Shown: in pieces, positions 17,896 to 27,274 of the stretch
Numbering within the stretch: the stretch's first letter is position 1
Layout of the letters: each line of letters starts with the position of its first letter
Assembly (NCBI GenBank): GCA_045599005.1
Contig: JAZRVF010000012.1
Coordinates: forward strand, 129,634 to 193,633
Direction: 5' to 3'
Origin: Treponema_I sp045599005
Lineage (GTDB): Bacteria > Spirochaetota > Spirochaetia > Treponematales > Treponemataceae
Length of the DNA stretch: 64,000 nt
Translations under genes and position numbers: made by a program
Notes under the pieces: model-generated
Database searches by the model: none
What the model saw: the letters and a program-made list of their open reading frames with translations, nothing else
Told to the model about the DNA's origin: nothing

Positions 17896-18704
17896 TCAAA
17901 CTGGAAAATGTCGGAATTACATTCAATCCCCATACACCTGACGAAAACGAGGCACTTAAGAACATAAACCTTACGATCAATGAAGGCGATTTCATCACAA
18001 TCATCGGATCAAACGGTGCGGGAAAATCCACTCTGTATAATGTGATTGCAGGAACGCTCAAACCTTCAAAGGGAAAAATCCTTTTCTGGGACAAAGAAAA
18101 AAAGGCTTACATTGACGAGACAAATACCAGTGAATACAAACGGGCATGCCATATCGGACGAATCTTCCAGAATCCTCTTCTGGGAACCGCCGGCAAAATG
18201 AGTCTTGAAGACAATATGATGATCTGCTACAAAAAAGGCGCAAAACACCTTAGGATCAGTCTGAACAACAAAATGCGGGATTTTTTCCGTGACCAGCTGA
18301 AGATCCTGGACATGGGACTTGAAAACAGACTAAAAGACAATGTGGAACTTTTTTCTGGCGGTCAGCGTCAGGCTCTTACACTTCTGATGGCCGTTCTTTC
18401 AAAACCGGAACTTCTGATGCTGGATGAGCACACTGCGGCCCTTGATCCTACAAATGCCGCAATCATCATGGAACTGACACGCCGCTTTGCCAAAGAATTC
18501 AATCTTACAGTTATGATGGTGACCCATAATATGCAGCACGCGCTGGATTACGGAAACCGCCTTCTTATGATGGACAACGGAAACATCATTTATGATGCGG
18601 GTGCTGAAGAGAAAAGCAGACTAACAATGGATTCGCTCATAGACAAATTCAAGGCATTGAAATCAGGTGAGTTTGCCAGCGACAAAATGCTGCTGCACAG
18701 TTGA
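17892..18704 (+). CDS. trpZ: TrpZ-type ABC ATPase
   Basis: A 270-residue ATP-binding subunit (COG1101) for the TrpXY importer. Walker A GSNGAGKST, Q-loop near GRIFQNPLLGT, signature LFSGGQRQA, Walker B LLMLDEHTAALD and the switch histidine in VTHNMQHAL are all intact. It overlaps trpY by 4 nt (ATGA) with AAGG upstream. No terminator was seen before purA, which has its own promoter 28 nt downstream. Confidence 0.9.
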   Translation: MIKLENVGITFNPHTPDENEALKNINLTINEGDFITIIGSNGAGKSTLYNVIAGTLKPSKGKILFWDKEKKAYIDETNTSEYKRACHIGRIFQNPLLGTAGKMSLEDNMMICYKKGAKHLRISLNNKMRDFFRDQLKILDMGLENRLKDNVELFSGGQRQALTLLMAVLSKPELLMLDEHTAALDPTNAAIIMELTRRFAKEFNLTVMMVTHNMQHALDYGNRLLMMDNGNIIYDAGAEEKSRLTMDSLIDKFKALKSGEFASDKMLLHS

Positions 18705-18731
18705 AAATCCTTCAGAATTCAAGGTCAGCAT

Positions 18732-18760
18732 TTGCCATAAAGGCATTAAATCGGTAAAAT
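18732..18760 (+). promoter_or_regulatory. purA: Candidate purA promoter
   Basis: TTGCCA (18732-18737), 17-bp spacer, TAAAAT (18755-18760). The leader would be about 70 nt and ends with AGGAGCAGTA before the ATG. Confidence 0.6.
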
Positions 18761-18838
18761 ATGAACGCAAACGGACAGAGCCTGTTTGCATATGATCATT
18801 CATGACATGCCGCGCATGCGGTGTAAATAGGAGCAGTA

Positions 18839-20110
18839 ATGGTTACCGCAATCGTGGGAATTAACTGGGGCGACGAAGGCAAAGGTCGCATGGTGGATTT
18901 GCTGAGTGCAAAATATGACATCGTATGCCGCTATCAGGGCGGAAACAACGCAGGACACACCGTTATCAACGAGCGTGGAAGTTTTATTCTGAACCTGATT
19001 CCCTCCGGAATTTTCAGACCTGAGACAGTCAACGTAATGGGTGGCGGAATGGTTATTGACCTGGAGCACCTTACAAAAGAAATTGCAGCACTCAAGGAAA
19101 AAGGTGTTGAGATCACACCGAAGAATCTTGTTATCAGTGACCGCGCGACAATCTGTATGCCTTACCACAAACGTCTGGACATTCTTGAGGAGCAGCGTCT
19201 TGCAGACAAAAAATACGGTTCCACACAGCGCGGAATTGCTCCCGTTTATTCTGACAAATATCTTAAGAAAACACTCCGCATGGGCGATCTCCGCAACATG
19301 AAGACTGTAAAGGAAAAACTTGCAGATCTTCTTGAATGGAAAAACCTTACAATCACAAAAGTTTACGGAAGTGAGGCAAGCGAACTTGAGGAAATGTACA
19401 GCTGGCTTGAGACATACGGAGTTCCTTTCCTTGATTATGTGCAGGACACAACACAGTTCCTTACTGATTCAATCAAAAACGGAAAATCTGTGATGTTTGA
19501 GGCACAGCTTGGTGCCCTCCGTGACATTGACTTCGGTATTTATCCTTACACGTCATCTTCTTCAACAATTTCTGCCTATGCACCGATCGGAGCCGGGATT
19601 CCCGGACAGAAACTGGATTCAGTTGTCGGTATCATGAAAGCTTATTCTTCATGTGTCGGAGAAGGACCCTTTACCTGCGAGATGTTCGGTGACGAAGCAG
19701 AAGAACTTCGCAAAGCCGGTGGTGAGTACGGAGCAGCTACAGGACGTCCCCGCCGCGTAGGTGGATTTGACGTTGTTGCCTCACGCTATGGTGTGATGAT
19801 TCAGGGAGCCACAGAGATTGCACTTACAAAACTGGACGTGCTTTCTTACATGAAGGAAATTCCTGTCTGTGTTGCATACAAAGTCGGTGACAAAGTTGTT
19901 GACTACTTCCCCACTGGAGATGATCTTGCCAGCGCAACTCCCGTTTACGAAAAAGTGCCCGGCTGGAACTGCGATATCTCCAAGTGCCGCAGTTTTGCAG
20001 ACCTGCCAAAAGCCGCACAGGATTACGTAAACCTGATTGAGGAGAAGACAAACTGCAAGATCACTTATGTTTCAGTCGGTGCTGACAGAAACGAGTATTT
20101 TGAAAAATAA
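18839..20110 (+). CDS. purA: Adenylosuccinate synthetase
   Basis: A 423-residue GTP-dependent enzyme joining IMP and aspartate, the first committed step to AMP. The GTP loop NWGDEGKG (residues 9-16), the IMP-binding GGNNAGHTV, QRGIAPVYSDK, FEAQLGALRDIDFG and ATGRPRRVGGFD are intact. Length is normal. The ATG follows AGGAG at 5 nt. It ends at a strong bidirectional terminator. Confidence 0.96.
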   Translation: MVTAIVGINWGDEGKGRMVDLLSAKYDIVCRYQGGNNAGHTVINERGSFILNLIPSGIFRPETVNVMGGGMVIDLEHLTKEIAALKEKGVEITPKNLVISDRATICMPYHKRLDILEEQRLADKKYGSTQRGIAPVYSDKYLKKTLRMGDLRNMKTVKEKLADLLEWKNLTITKVYGSEASELEEMYSWLETYGVPFLDYVQDTTQFLTDSIKNGKSVMFEAQLGALRDIDFGIYPYTSSSSTISAYAPIGAGIPGQKLDSVVGIMKAYSSCVGEGPFTCEMFGDEAEELRKAGGEYGAATGRPRRVGGFDVVASRYGVMIQGATEIALTKLDVLSYMKEIPVCVAYKVGDKVVDYFPTGDDLASATPVYEKVPGWNCDISKCRSFADLPKAAQDYVNLIEEKTNCKITYVSVGADRNEYFEK

Positions 20111-20163
20111 AAGGTGACAGGCGGCTCCGCCTTGAGATGCCTTAAAACAATGGAAAAACCCAG

Positions 20164-20209
20164 AAAAGCGGATGATTCCTGAAAAAACATGGAATCCTCC
20201 GCTTTTTTT
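20164..20209. terminator. Bidirectional terminator between purA and MATE gene
   Basis: AAAAGCGGATGATTCC and GGAATCCTCCGCTTTT pair almost fully across an 11-nt loop, with T7 on the plus strand and T-rich on the minus strand. It serves the convergent purA and MATE genes; its end touches the MATE stop codon. Confidence 0.85.
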
Positions 20210-21575
20210 ATTCAGCAGTGCGGATTCTTGCAAAAACTTTCCTGATCATAAACACAGAAGCTATACACATTCCGACTTCTGCCACGGTCTGAGCAAAGGC
20301 AATGCCATAAATCGGAAACAGTCTGTCCAGAAGAATAATTGCAGGAATTTCAAGAATGATTTTCCGGAGGAAAGCAAAAAACAGGGCGTATTTTCCGAAA
20401 CCGCAGGACTGAAAAATCCCGATTGCAAGAAAATCCATGCACAGGAAAGGAATTGCCGTTGCCATTGCCCTAAGAAACACCTTGCCGTAATTCACAATAA
20501 TGTCATTGTTGAGGAAAAGTCGGACCAGCTGCGGGGCAAAAGTTTCAAACACAAATGTTGTCAATGTAAGGAAAACAACGTCCAGTTTTATCGTAAACAC
20601 CAGGACTTCTTTCATTCTGGCCGTATTTTTTGCCCCGAAATTATAGGCAATCAGAGGCATCACGCCCTGTCCGAAAGCCATTGCCACATAGAATGAAATA
20701 GATGTGACTTTTCCTGCAATCCCCATGCTGGCAACAATATCACTGCCGTAACCGGATGCAATGTTGTTCTGGATTGTCATGCCCGTCACATTAAGCAGGT
20801 TCTGGATGCAGGCAGGAATTCCCACAGCAAATATTCCGATGACAATCTCTTTCTGGAAAGTGAATTTTCTGGGATTGACGCATACAAAAGTTTTTCCCCT
20901 TTTTACAAGAAGGAAAACCGCGAAAACAAGGCAGGAACAGCAGGATCCGATGAATGTGGCAAGACCGGCACCAGAAGCTCCCATGTTCAGAAAGTTCGGA
21001 AGTATGAACAAGGGATCCAGGATCATGTTGACAAAGCATCCGCTCATTGCACCGACACTGGCTATGATGGCACCGCCTTCAGAGCGGACAAAGTGAGAGA
21101 TTGTCACGTTCATGATTGCAGGAACCGCACCGCAGGTACATGTCCAGAAAAGGTAGTCCCGTGTCGGCGCCACAGTTACAGAGTCCGCACCGAGAAGATT
21201 GAGGACAAAAGGCGAAAAGATTGTGTAACCGGCCGCAAACACCAGTGAAAAGAACAGGGCCCCGTAAAAACCGAAGGCACTGCTTTTCGCCACAGTGTCA
21301 TAGTCTTTGCGGCCCAAAGCCCGGCCCATCATGCTGCTGGTACCGACCCCGAACAGATTGTTCACAGCGTTGAAAGCCATTGTCAGCGGGCCGGCCAGAG
21401 TTACAGCCGCATTCTGCACCGGATCCCTGATCATTCCGACAAAATAGGTGTCTGTCAGATTGTACAGCACCATCACCAGAGTTCCCAGGATTGTGGGGAT
21501 ACAGAGCTGCATCACCGCACGGGGAACTGCCATTGTCTCAAACAGTTCTGTCTTTTCAGAAGATGGAATTGCCAT
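20208..21575 (-). CDS. MATE-family efflux transporter
   Basis: A 455-residue membrane protein with about 12 hydrophobic segments, a multidrug and toxin extrusion type sodium- or proton-driven exporter. MATE-like stretches include CIPTILGTLVMVLYNLTDTYFVG, VGTSSMMGRALGRKD and MPLIAYNFGAKN. Its ATG shares one base with the TGA of the coiled-coil gene (TGATG), so it is the last gene of a three-gene overlapping operon with a cyclase and a coiled-coil protein. Substrate is unknown. Confidence 0.9.
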   Translation of the reverse strand: MAIPSSEKTELFETMAVPRAVMQLCIPTILGTLVMVLYNLTDTYFVGMIRDPVQNAAVTLAGPLTMAFNAVNNLFGVGTSSMMGRALGRKDYDTVAKSSAFGFYGALFFSLVFAAGYTIFSPFVLNLLGADSVTVAPTRDYLFWTCTCGAVPAIMNVTISHFVRSEGGAIIASVGAMSGCFVNMILDPLFILPNFLNMGASGAGLATFIGSCCSCLVFAVFLLVKRGKTFVCVNPRKFTFQKEIVIGIFAVGIPACIQNLLNVTGMTIQNNIASGYGSDIVASMGIAGKVTSISFYVAMAFGQGVMPLIAYNFGAKNTARMKEVLVFTIKLDVVFLTLTTFVFETFAPQLVRLFLNNDIIVNYGKVFLRAMATAIPFLCMDFLAIGIFQSCGFGKYALFFAFLRKIILEIPAIILLDRLFPIYGIAFAQTVAEVGMCIASVFMIRKVFARIRTAE

Positions 21576-23788
21576 CAGTGTTCACCACCAGTCATTTCAA
21601 AAGCCGTGTCAGCACGGAGAACACAGCCGGCCGAAGGACTCAGTTCCGAAGTTTCTTCACCGGCTGCAGGAACTGCGAACCACAGTCCACTGTCCTGGAC
21701 CATCCGGACTTTTCCTGCAAAAAGACCGTCAGCAGTGAATACTGACAGCACTTCAGAAACGCAGTCCATTCTGTCCGCACCGATGTAGCACAGCATCCTG
21801 CTGCTGTCGGATGCATCAACAACAAAACCGCAGTCTGTCTCTGCAATCGGGACTGCAGCAAGAGCCTGGTAAAGAACCGCATTGATTCCGGAAAGAACTG
21901 TATTCTCTTTTGAGAGGGCAGCATTCTCACCGGAAAGTTTTGAGTTCTCAGATCTGCCCGCATTCACCTCATCCTGAAGCCTGTCACGGGCATTCTCAAG
22001 ATTCCGGCGCTCAACAATCAGACTGAAGCGGTCATTCTCCATGGCGGATTTCTGGCGCTCAAGGCTTGCCTTTTCAGACTGCAGAGTCTGATTCTGTTTT
22101 ATAAGGTCAGTATTTTTTGAAGTAAGGGTTCCCACTTCTTTCTGAAGCGCATTACGTTCTGCAGAAAGACTGCTGTTACGTGTCGTAAGGTCGGAAACAG
22201 ATCCTTCCAGAACTGAATTATTCTTCTCAAGAACTCCGTTTCTGTCTTCAACTTCTGCAAGCCGCACTGAATAATCAGTTTTTTCGGATTCCAGATCTGC
22301 AATATCACGGTTAAGGCTTTCAACCTGTTTTTCATAATCCATGATATTCCAGTTCAATCCGGCAATGTTCTGGTTCAAGGAATCAATATCCCTGTTGAGT
22401 CCTTCTATGTTCTTATTCAGTCCGCTCACCTGATCCTTAAAATCAGATATTTCGCCGTTTAAGCCCTTTATCTGAGTCTTGTAATCAGTGATTTCCCCGT
22501 TAAGACCCTTCACCTGGGTTTTATAATCCGCGATCTCTCCGTTAAGGCCTTTCACCTGAGTCTTGTAATCCGCGATCTCTCCGTTAAGGCCTTTCACCTG
22601 AGTTTTGTAGTCTGAAATCTCTCCGTTAAGACCGTCTATATTTTTATTAAGTCCATCGATATCACTGTTCAGTCCCACAATCTGATTATCAAGGTCGTTC
22701 ACAAGGGCAACAGAGTTTTCTGCAAGACTTTTTGCTGCGCTGCGGCCCATTGCCCGCATTGCCGAAACATACTCAGGAACCGAATGCTCAAGAGGAACAT
22801 CCAGTACGATAGAAGCAACATACTCCATACGGTTCATGGAATCTGAGGCATCTTTCCAGAGAGCTTCCAGTTTTTCCATGGATTCAGTCTGTTCCGCCGC
22901 CTCAAACAGAAGGCTTTCCTCAAACTGAGACAGACCGGTCTGATCATTTTTCGACATCTGAAGAATCACGTTTCCGCGCCCGTCTTTGATCACCGGATCA
23001 CGGCGGTCAAGTTCCGCCTGATACTGTCCGGAGATTTCCTGTGCGATGCGGTTCTGGGCTTCACGGCTTGTGCGCTGTATTTCCACAATCTCAGACTCAA
23101 GGGCTGCAATATCGCCCTCATAGCGTTCTGACATCTCCTTTTTTTCCAGTTCAAAAACCTGCCGCTGGGAATCGATGGTCGCCTGCATTTTCTGGGCCTG
23201 CTCAAGATTTTTGCTGTCATACTCAGCAATCTCATCACTGAATTCTTCAATACGGGCCTGGCATTCGCTTAACTCCACCGTAAAACGGTTCTGGAGTGCA
23301 ACAAGGGAACTTTCGTAATCAGACTGGATTCTGTCAGACCGGCTCTTTTTTTCTTCCGCAGACAGATTCATCACTGAAACACTGTACAGATCACTGTCCC
23401 TCTGTTTCTCTGCATTTGACAGGGCAGTACTCCAGTCACGCTCAATCTTTGCCTTTTTCGCAATCTCCGCATCCAGATCAGCCTGGAGCTTTGAAACTCT
23501 GTCCAGCAGGCCTTTAAGGTTAAGATCCTCAAAAACATCAAGACTTACCTGAATCTTGTCATTCTGGTTCTTGATCATGCGTGTCATTCCCACAGTCATG
23601 CCGACTACAATGGCAATGAGGATCAGACTTATCCAGATATTCGCCCTGCTTTTTCCCTTGGCACTTTTTGCAAACTCTCTCTCGATACTGTAAGGTTCGT
23701 TTCCTTCCTTATTTACTGAAAACATCTCATCCTGCAGGAACAGGCGGACTTCAGGTTTCTGAATCATCATTTTGTTGTCATTGTCCAT
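21575..23788 (-). CDS. Membrane-anchored coiled-coil protein with 14-residue repeats
   Basis: A 737-residue protein I do not recognise. Residues 1 to about 46 are polar, followed by one membrane segment (IWISLILIAIVVGMTVGM), then a very long alpha-helical coiled coil (about 75-640) and a C-terminal globular part of about 100 residues. The centre has tandem repeats GLNGEIADYKTQVK. This looks like a spacer or scaffold reaching into the periplasm. The ATG at 23788 follows GGAGCGGAAT; an upstream TTG at 23800 is less likely. It overlaps the cyclase gene by 22 nt and the MATE gene by 1 nt. Confidence 0.75.
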   Translation of the reverse strand: MDNDNKMMIQKPEVRLFLQDEMFSVNKEGNEPYSIEREFAKSAKGKSRANIWISLILIAIVVGMTVGMTRMIKNQNDKIQVSLDVFEDLNLKGLLDRVSKLQADLDAEIAKKAKIERDWSTALSNAEKQRDSDLYSVSVMNLSAEEKKSRSDRIQSDYESSLVALQNRFTVELSECQARIEEFSDEIAEYDSKNLEQAQKMQATIDSQRQVFELEKKEMSERYEGDIAALESEIVEIQRTSREAQNRIAQEISGQYQAELDRRDPVIKDGRGNVILQMSKNDQTGLSQFEESLLFEAAEQTESMEKLEALWKDASDSMNRMEYVASIVLDVPLEHSVPEYVSAMRAMGRSAAKSLAENSVALVNDLDNQIVGLNSDIDGLNKNIDGLNGEISDYKTQVKGLNGEIADYKTQVKGLNGEIADYKTQVKGLNGEITDYKTQIKGLNGEISDFKDQVSGLNKNIEGLNRDIDSLNQNIAGLNWNIMDYEKQVESLNRDIADLESEKTDYSVRLAEVEDRNGVLEKNNSVLEGSVSDLTTRNSSLSAERNALQKEVGTLTSKNTDLIKQNQTLQSEKASLERQKSAMENDRFSLIVERRNLENARDRLQDEVNAGRSENSKLSGENAALSKENTVLSGINAVLYQALAAVPIAETDCGFVVDASDSSRMLCYIGADRMDCVSEVLSVFTADGLFAGKVRMVQDSGLWFAVPAAGEETSELSPSAGCVLRADTAFEMTGGEH
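22413..22634 (-). repeat. 42-bp tandem repeats inside the coiled-coil gene
   Basis: Five units with exact 42-bp spacing (CCGTTAAG at 22497, 22539, 22581, 22623 and the variant CCGTTTAAG at 22455) encode GLNGE(I)xDYKTQ(V/I)K. Two neighbouring units are almost identical in DNA, so the number of units probably varies between strains. Confidence 0.85.
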
Positions 23789-25455
23789 ATTCCGCTCCAA
23801 TCTGCAGGTGCTTTTTTACCGGTGATCCGTTCCAGGAACACGCCCGAAACAGCATTGCCGCTCTGTCTGAAATATTTTTCCGCTTCCGGCCACCGGCCTG
23901 CATAATAATCTTCAAGTCCTTTCTCAAAAATCCGGTAGGATTCCAGAGTTTTTTCATCAGTTGAGGATTTCTCAAAGGGAATGAAAATCTTTTTGCCAAG
24001 AGTTTTTCCCTTTACCTGAACCGTGTCTATCTCAAAGAAAACATATTCGCTGCTGTTTTTCTCAACTTCTTCCTTAACGTATTCCGAAATGACCACCGGC
24101 AGCCTGTAAATTCTTGTAAGGCCTTCAAGACGTGACGCAGAGTTCACGTTGTCACCGATTACCGTATTTGTCATGCGTTCTGAAGAACCGATGTTTCCGT
24201 AGAAAACTTTTCCTCCGTCAATACCGACACCTACGTCAATCAGAATTGCCTTGAAAATGTGCTCCTCTGATTCTGTAAGACTGCGTTCCTTTTCAATCTC
24301 GGTGCGGCGGGCAATCATTTTCTCACGCAGCATTGCAGTAACACGGGTTATCTCCCATGCGGACTGAACTGACAGAACTGATTTATTCACGTCAGACTCC
24401 AGAGTTCCGTAGATTGCAAGAACAGCGTCACCGATGATTGATCCGATGATTCCTTTATTTTCGTGTATGCCGTGGATAACCTGATTGTAATGGATGTTCA
24501 GCAGGTTGATTATGTCGTTGCCCAGGGTCTCTGTCATGTAAGTAAAGCCGCGGATGTCCGAAAAGAGAATCGTAAGGTCATTCTGTTTTCCTTCAAGGCG
24601 GATGTTGTGTTCCTGATAGGCTCGCTTGACAACGTCCTGTGTCACGAATTTCTGGAAAATAGAAAGCAGGTTGCTGATTGTGGCAGAAAGCGAGTTGAAG
24701 GAGATTCCCAGGTATGTGATATCATCGTTGGGAGCACCTTTAAGATCGAGAAGTTCCAGTTTCTGAGAGACCTGCATTTTGTACAGACTTTCTGTAATCC
24801 GGTTGATGTATTTGAGAATGTTGGAGAACATCTTCAGACCGGCCAGCATGAAGACCAGCACCATGACGACAATCAGCTGCGAAACCAGCATGAAAACATG
24901 CTGTGAACTGGCATTCATGTCCAGCACCAGTTCGGCGCGGATCAGATAGCACTTCCAGTTCTCGCTGTATTTGTACACACCCAGAAACTCACCTTTTTCC
25001 GTAGAAAAGCGGATGCTGCCCTCAAGAATGCCGTCAGCCCTGTTCATGTTCATGGAATGAAGTGCGTCGCTGTCTCCGAAAAGTGTGAAATCAGGATCAG
25101 CACTGGTTATGAAAACAAGATTTCCGCCGGGTTCAATACCGATGCATGTGCTGTGCTCATTTCCGAATTCTTTGGAGGCAGTTGTGCAGATCGCATCAAG
25201 GGATGAGTCACGGTCCTGTGAATAACGGAAAATCTCGAACTGGTTTTCTGCAACCGTGTAGATCTCTTTCAGGTCATTTACAAGGATTTTGTTAGTGAGA
25301 TTAATGACATGATTGCGGTGCAGCTGCATGTTGATGAAGTTTGTTGAAAAATTCGACAGCAGCAAAAGAAGTATGAAAACAGCAAGTATTTTCGTAGATA
25401 TATGTACAAGGGGAGTCTTCCCCACATACTGAAAAAAACGTTTTTTTTTGGGCAT
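23767..25455 (-). CDS. Class III adenylate/guanylate cyclase with extracytoplasmic sensor
   Basis: A 562-residue membrane signalling protein. Order: TM (about 23-40), extracytoplasmic sensor of about 145 residues, TM (about 187-207), HAMP-like linker, class III cyclase domain (about 290-480). Metal-binding motifs FSDIRGFT (D300) and IIGDAVLAIYG (D343) and the NVNSASRLEGL transition-state Asn/Arg are present. The position that normally holds the adenine-selecting lysine (KxxGD) is serine: NKGIIGSIIGD. The product nucleotide is therefore uncertain. The start at 25455 follows TGGAGATTTT; the frame runs back to 25509. First gene of the cyclase/coiled-coil/MATE operon. The inverted repeat CTAATTC...GAATTAG at 25472-25500 lies just upstream. 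Confidence 0.88.
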   Translation of the reverse strand: MPKKKRFFQYVGKTPLVHISTKILAVFILLLLLSNFSTNFINMQLHRNHVINLTNKILVNDLKEIYTVAENQFEIFRYSQDRDSSLDAICTTASKEFGNEHSTCIGIEPGGNLVFITSADPDFTLFGDSDALHSMNMNRADGILEGSIRFSTEKGEFLGVYKYSENWKCYLIRAELVLDMNASSQHVFMLVSQLIVVMVLVFMLAGLKMFSNILKYINRITESLYKMQVSQKLELLDLKGAPNDDITYLGISFNSLSATISNLLSIFQKFVTQDVVKRAYQEHNIRLEGKQNDLTILFSDIRGFTYMTETLGNDIINLLNIHYNQVIHGIHENKGIIGSIIGDAVLAIYGTLESDVNKSVLSVQSAWEITRVTAMLREKMIARRTEIEKERSLTESEEHIFKAILIDVGVGIDGGKVFYGNIGSSERMTNTVIGDNVNSASRLEGLTRIYRLPVVISEYVKEEVEKNSSEYVFFEIDTVQVKGKTLGKKIFIPFEKSSTDEKTLESYRIFEKGLEDYYAGRWPEAEKYFRQSGNAVSGVFLERITGKKAPADWSGIWTMTTK

Positions 25456-25557
25456 AAAATCTCCAGTTTGTCTAATTCTATCATTATTTTTTCGAATTAG
25501 CAAATACATAGTGAAAAACAGAACAAGAAATATCTATCCGATAGCACAATATATCAA

Positions 25558-25586
25558 TTGCGTATTTTCGGGATTAAAACTAATAT
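25558..25586 (+). promoter_or_regulatory. murJ: murJ promoter, likely leaderless
   Basis: TTGCGT (25558-25563), 17-bp spacer, TAATAT (25581-25586), then 7 nt to the ATG. No Shine-Dalgarno sequence is present before the ATG, so transcription would begin at or beside the start codon. Confidence 0.6.
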
Positions 25587-25593
25587 CCATATC

Positions 25594-27192
25594 ATGAGTA
25601 ATCAAAGTGAATCAAAAAAATCTATTGTCCGGTCGGGAATCAGTCTTTCCGTGCTGACAATGTTCAGCCGTATTCTCGGTCTTGTGCGGGAAATGACAAA
25701 AGCCGCATTTCTTGGCACCAGTTCCCTTGCAGACGCATTCCAGATTGCGTTCATGCTGCCGAACCTTTTCCGCCGTCTTTTTGCAGAGAACAGTGTTTCC
25801 GTGGCTTTTATCCCCACTTTCAGAAGTTATCTTGAGAAAGGCAATGATGAGGAGACTCAGGATTTCATCAACGCCACATTTACACTTGTCTCCTTTCTGA
25901 CGGCGATTGTGTGTGCCCTGGGAATCGCACTGGCGCCGGTGATTGTGCCGCTTTTTGCCGGAGAAGAGACTGATCCCGCCATCCTGCCTGAAATGGCTCT
26001 CCTGACCCGCATAATGTTTCCCTACCTCTTTGTTGTTTCACTTGCCGCTCTTTTCCAGGGAATCCTGAACGGTGTGAAAGTTTTTGCCCCTTCCGGTTTC
26101 ACTCCGGTTCTCTTCAATCTGATCATCATCGGATTCACATACCTTCTGTCACCATATATGGCAAACCCGGCCAGGGCAATGTCAACAGGTGTCATCACCG
26201 GCGGATGCGTGCAGGCGGTTTTCCAGCTTCCCTTTGTGATCAGGAACGGATTCCGCCCAGGCTTTACCAGCCTCAGAAAAACTTTCGCAAACCAGGGCAC
26301 AAAAAAAGTTCTGCGCCTGATCGGACCCACAATCATCGGAATGGCAGCATACCAGCTGAATGACGCAGTTTCCACAGCCCTTGCAGGACGTGCCGGCACA
26401 GGCATTGCGTCAAGCATCCAGTACTCACTGCGCCTCCAGGAACTGATCCTGGGGATTTTCGCTGTCTCAATCGGAACAGTCATTCTGCCGGAGCTTACAA
26501 CCCATGCACAGCAGAAAAACTTTGACAGATTCAACGAGCTTCTTAAAAACGCGATCCGCATTGTGGCGCTGATCTGCATTCCCACAACTTTCTTCTCGCT
26601 GATCACAGGAGAAAACATCATCCGCCTGATCTATCAGTCTAACAGTTTCTCAGAGGAATCAGTCCGCCTTACAAAAGATGCCTTCCTTTTCCACATTGCA
26701 GGACTGTTTTTCATTGCGCTCAACAGAATCATCTCTCCGGCCTTTTATGCGCAGAGCAACACAAAAACGCCGACCTTTGCGGGAATCGCAGGATTCGGAA
26801 TCAATATTCTTCTTGCACTGATTCTTGTTGGACCCATGCAGGGCGGAGGAATTGCACTTGCACTTTCCATCGCAAGTCTTGCAAACACTGTCGTACTTTT
26901 TGCAGCCATGAAAAAAGAAAACACGGCTGATGTGGGCAGACTGATCAGATCCACAGTGACTTACAGCCTTAAGATGATTGTTCTCTCAGTCATTGCCTGC
27001 ATACCGGTTCTGCTGATGAAAACACCTGTCCTGCAATTTTTCGCGGGAAGATCAAGAATTGTCTCCCAGGGTGTTCCTGTGATGATTTTTGCACTTGTGT
27101 TCTTTACTGTGGGAGTCCTGCTTCTGGCAGTGACAAAAGATCCGGTTTTCGTTTCGCTGAAGGATGCAGTAAAGCGCAGACTCAAGAAATAA
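25594..27192 (+). CDS. murJ: Lipid II flippase MurJ
   Basis: A 532-residue membrane protein with about 14 hydrophobic segments, of the MurJ/MviN family that flips lipid II across the inner membrane for peptidoglycan synthesis. Family motifs are SRILGLVREMTKAAFLG, LPNLFRRLFAENSVSVAFIP and FPYLFVVSLAALFQGILNG. A TTG at 25558 is in frame but coincides with the predicted -35 box; the ATG at 25594 gives the normal N-terminus. It diverges from the cyclase operon and converges on the PAP2-like gene. Confidence 0.93.
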   Translation: MSNQSESKKSIVRSGISLSVLTMFSRILGLVREMTKAAFLGTSSLADAFQIAFMLPNLFRRLFAENSVSVAFIPTFRSYLEKGNDEETQDFINATFTLVSFLTAIVCALGIALAPVIVPLFAGEETDPAILPEMALLTRIMFPYLFVVSLAALFQGILNGVKVFAPSGFTPVLFNLIIIGFTYLLSPYMANPARAMSTGVITGGCVQAVFQLPFVIRNGFRPGFTSLRKTFANQGTKKVLRLIGPTIIGMAAYQLNDAVSTALAGRAGTGIASSIQYSLRLQELILGIFAVSIGTVILPELTTHAQQKNFDRFNELLKNAIRIVALICIPTTFFSLITGENIIRLIYQSNSFSEESVRLTKDAFLFHIAGLFFIALNRIISPAFYAQSNTKTPTFAGIAGFGINILLALILVGPMQGGGIALALSIASLANTVVLFAAMKKENTADVGRLIRSTVTYSLKMIVLSVIACIPVLLMKTPVLQFFAGRSRIVSQGVPVMIFALVFFTVGVLLLAVTKDPVFVSLKDAVKRRLKK

Positions 27193-27208
27193 AAGCACAG
27201 CCAGAAAG

Positions 27209-27270
27209 ACCGCAACTGTCAGAACCGCTGGCTGGCGTAACTTCACACGCAATGCGGCATTGAAACTTTC
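27209..27270 (-). repeat. Decayed copy D of the dispersed element (tentative)
   Basis: The plus-strand sequence CGCAACTGTCAGAACCGCTG and the following CACACGCAATGCGGCATTGAAACT resemble, in the same order, the GCAACTGCCAAAACCGCTGG...ACACGCGCAAGGCG...GGAAACT core of copies A and B, with many substitutions and no terminal repeats. It lies between convergent murJ and the PAP2-like gene. Strand follows from the convergent context and is not certain. Confidence 0.35.
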
Positions 27271-27274
27271 GCAC

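Noticed and set aside
20172..20696. 174-residue open frame opposite the first MATE gene
   Set aside because: Covers the terminator and the antisense strand of a conserved membrane protein.
22413..22634. Regular 42-bp repeats considered as a CRISPR array
   Set aside because: There are no unique spacers and the repeats are in frame, coding for a coiled coil.
26022..26621. 199-residue open frame opposite murJ
   Set aside because: Antisense shadow of conserved murJ helices.
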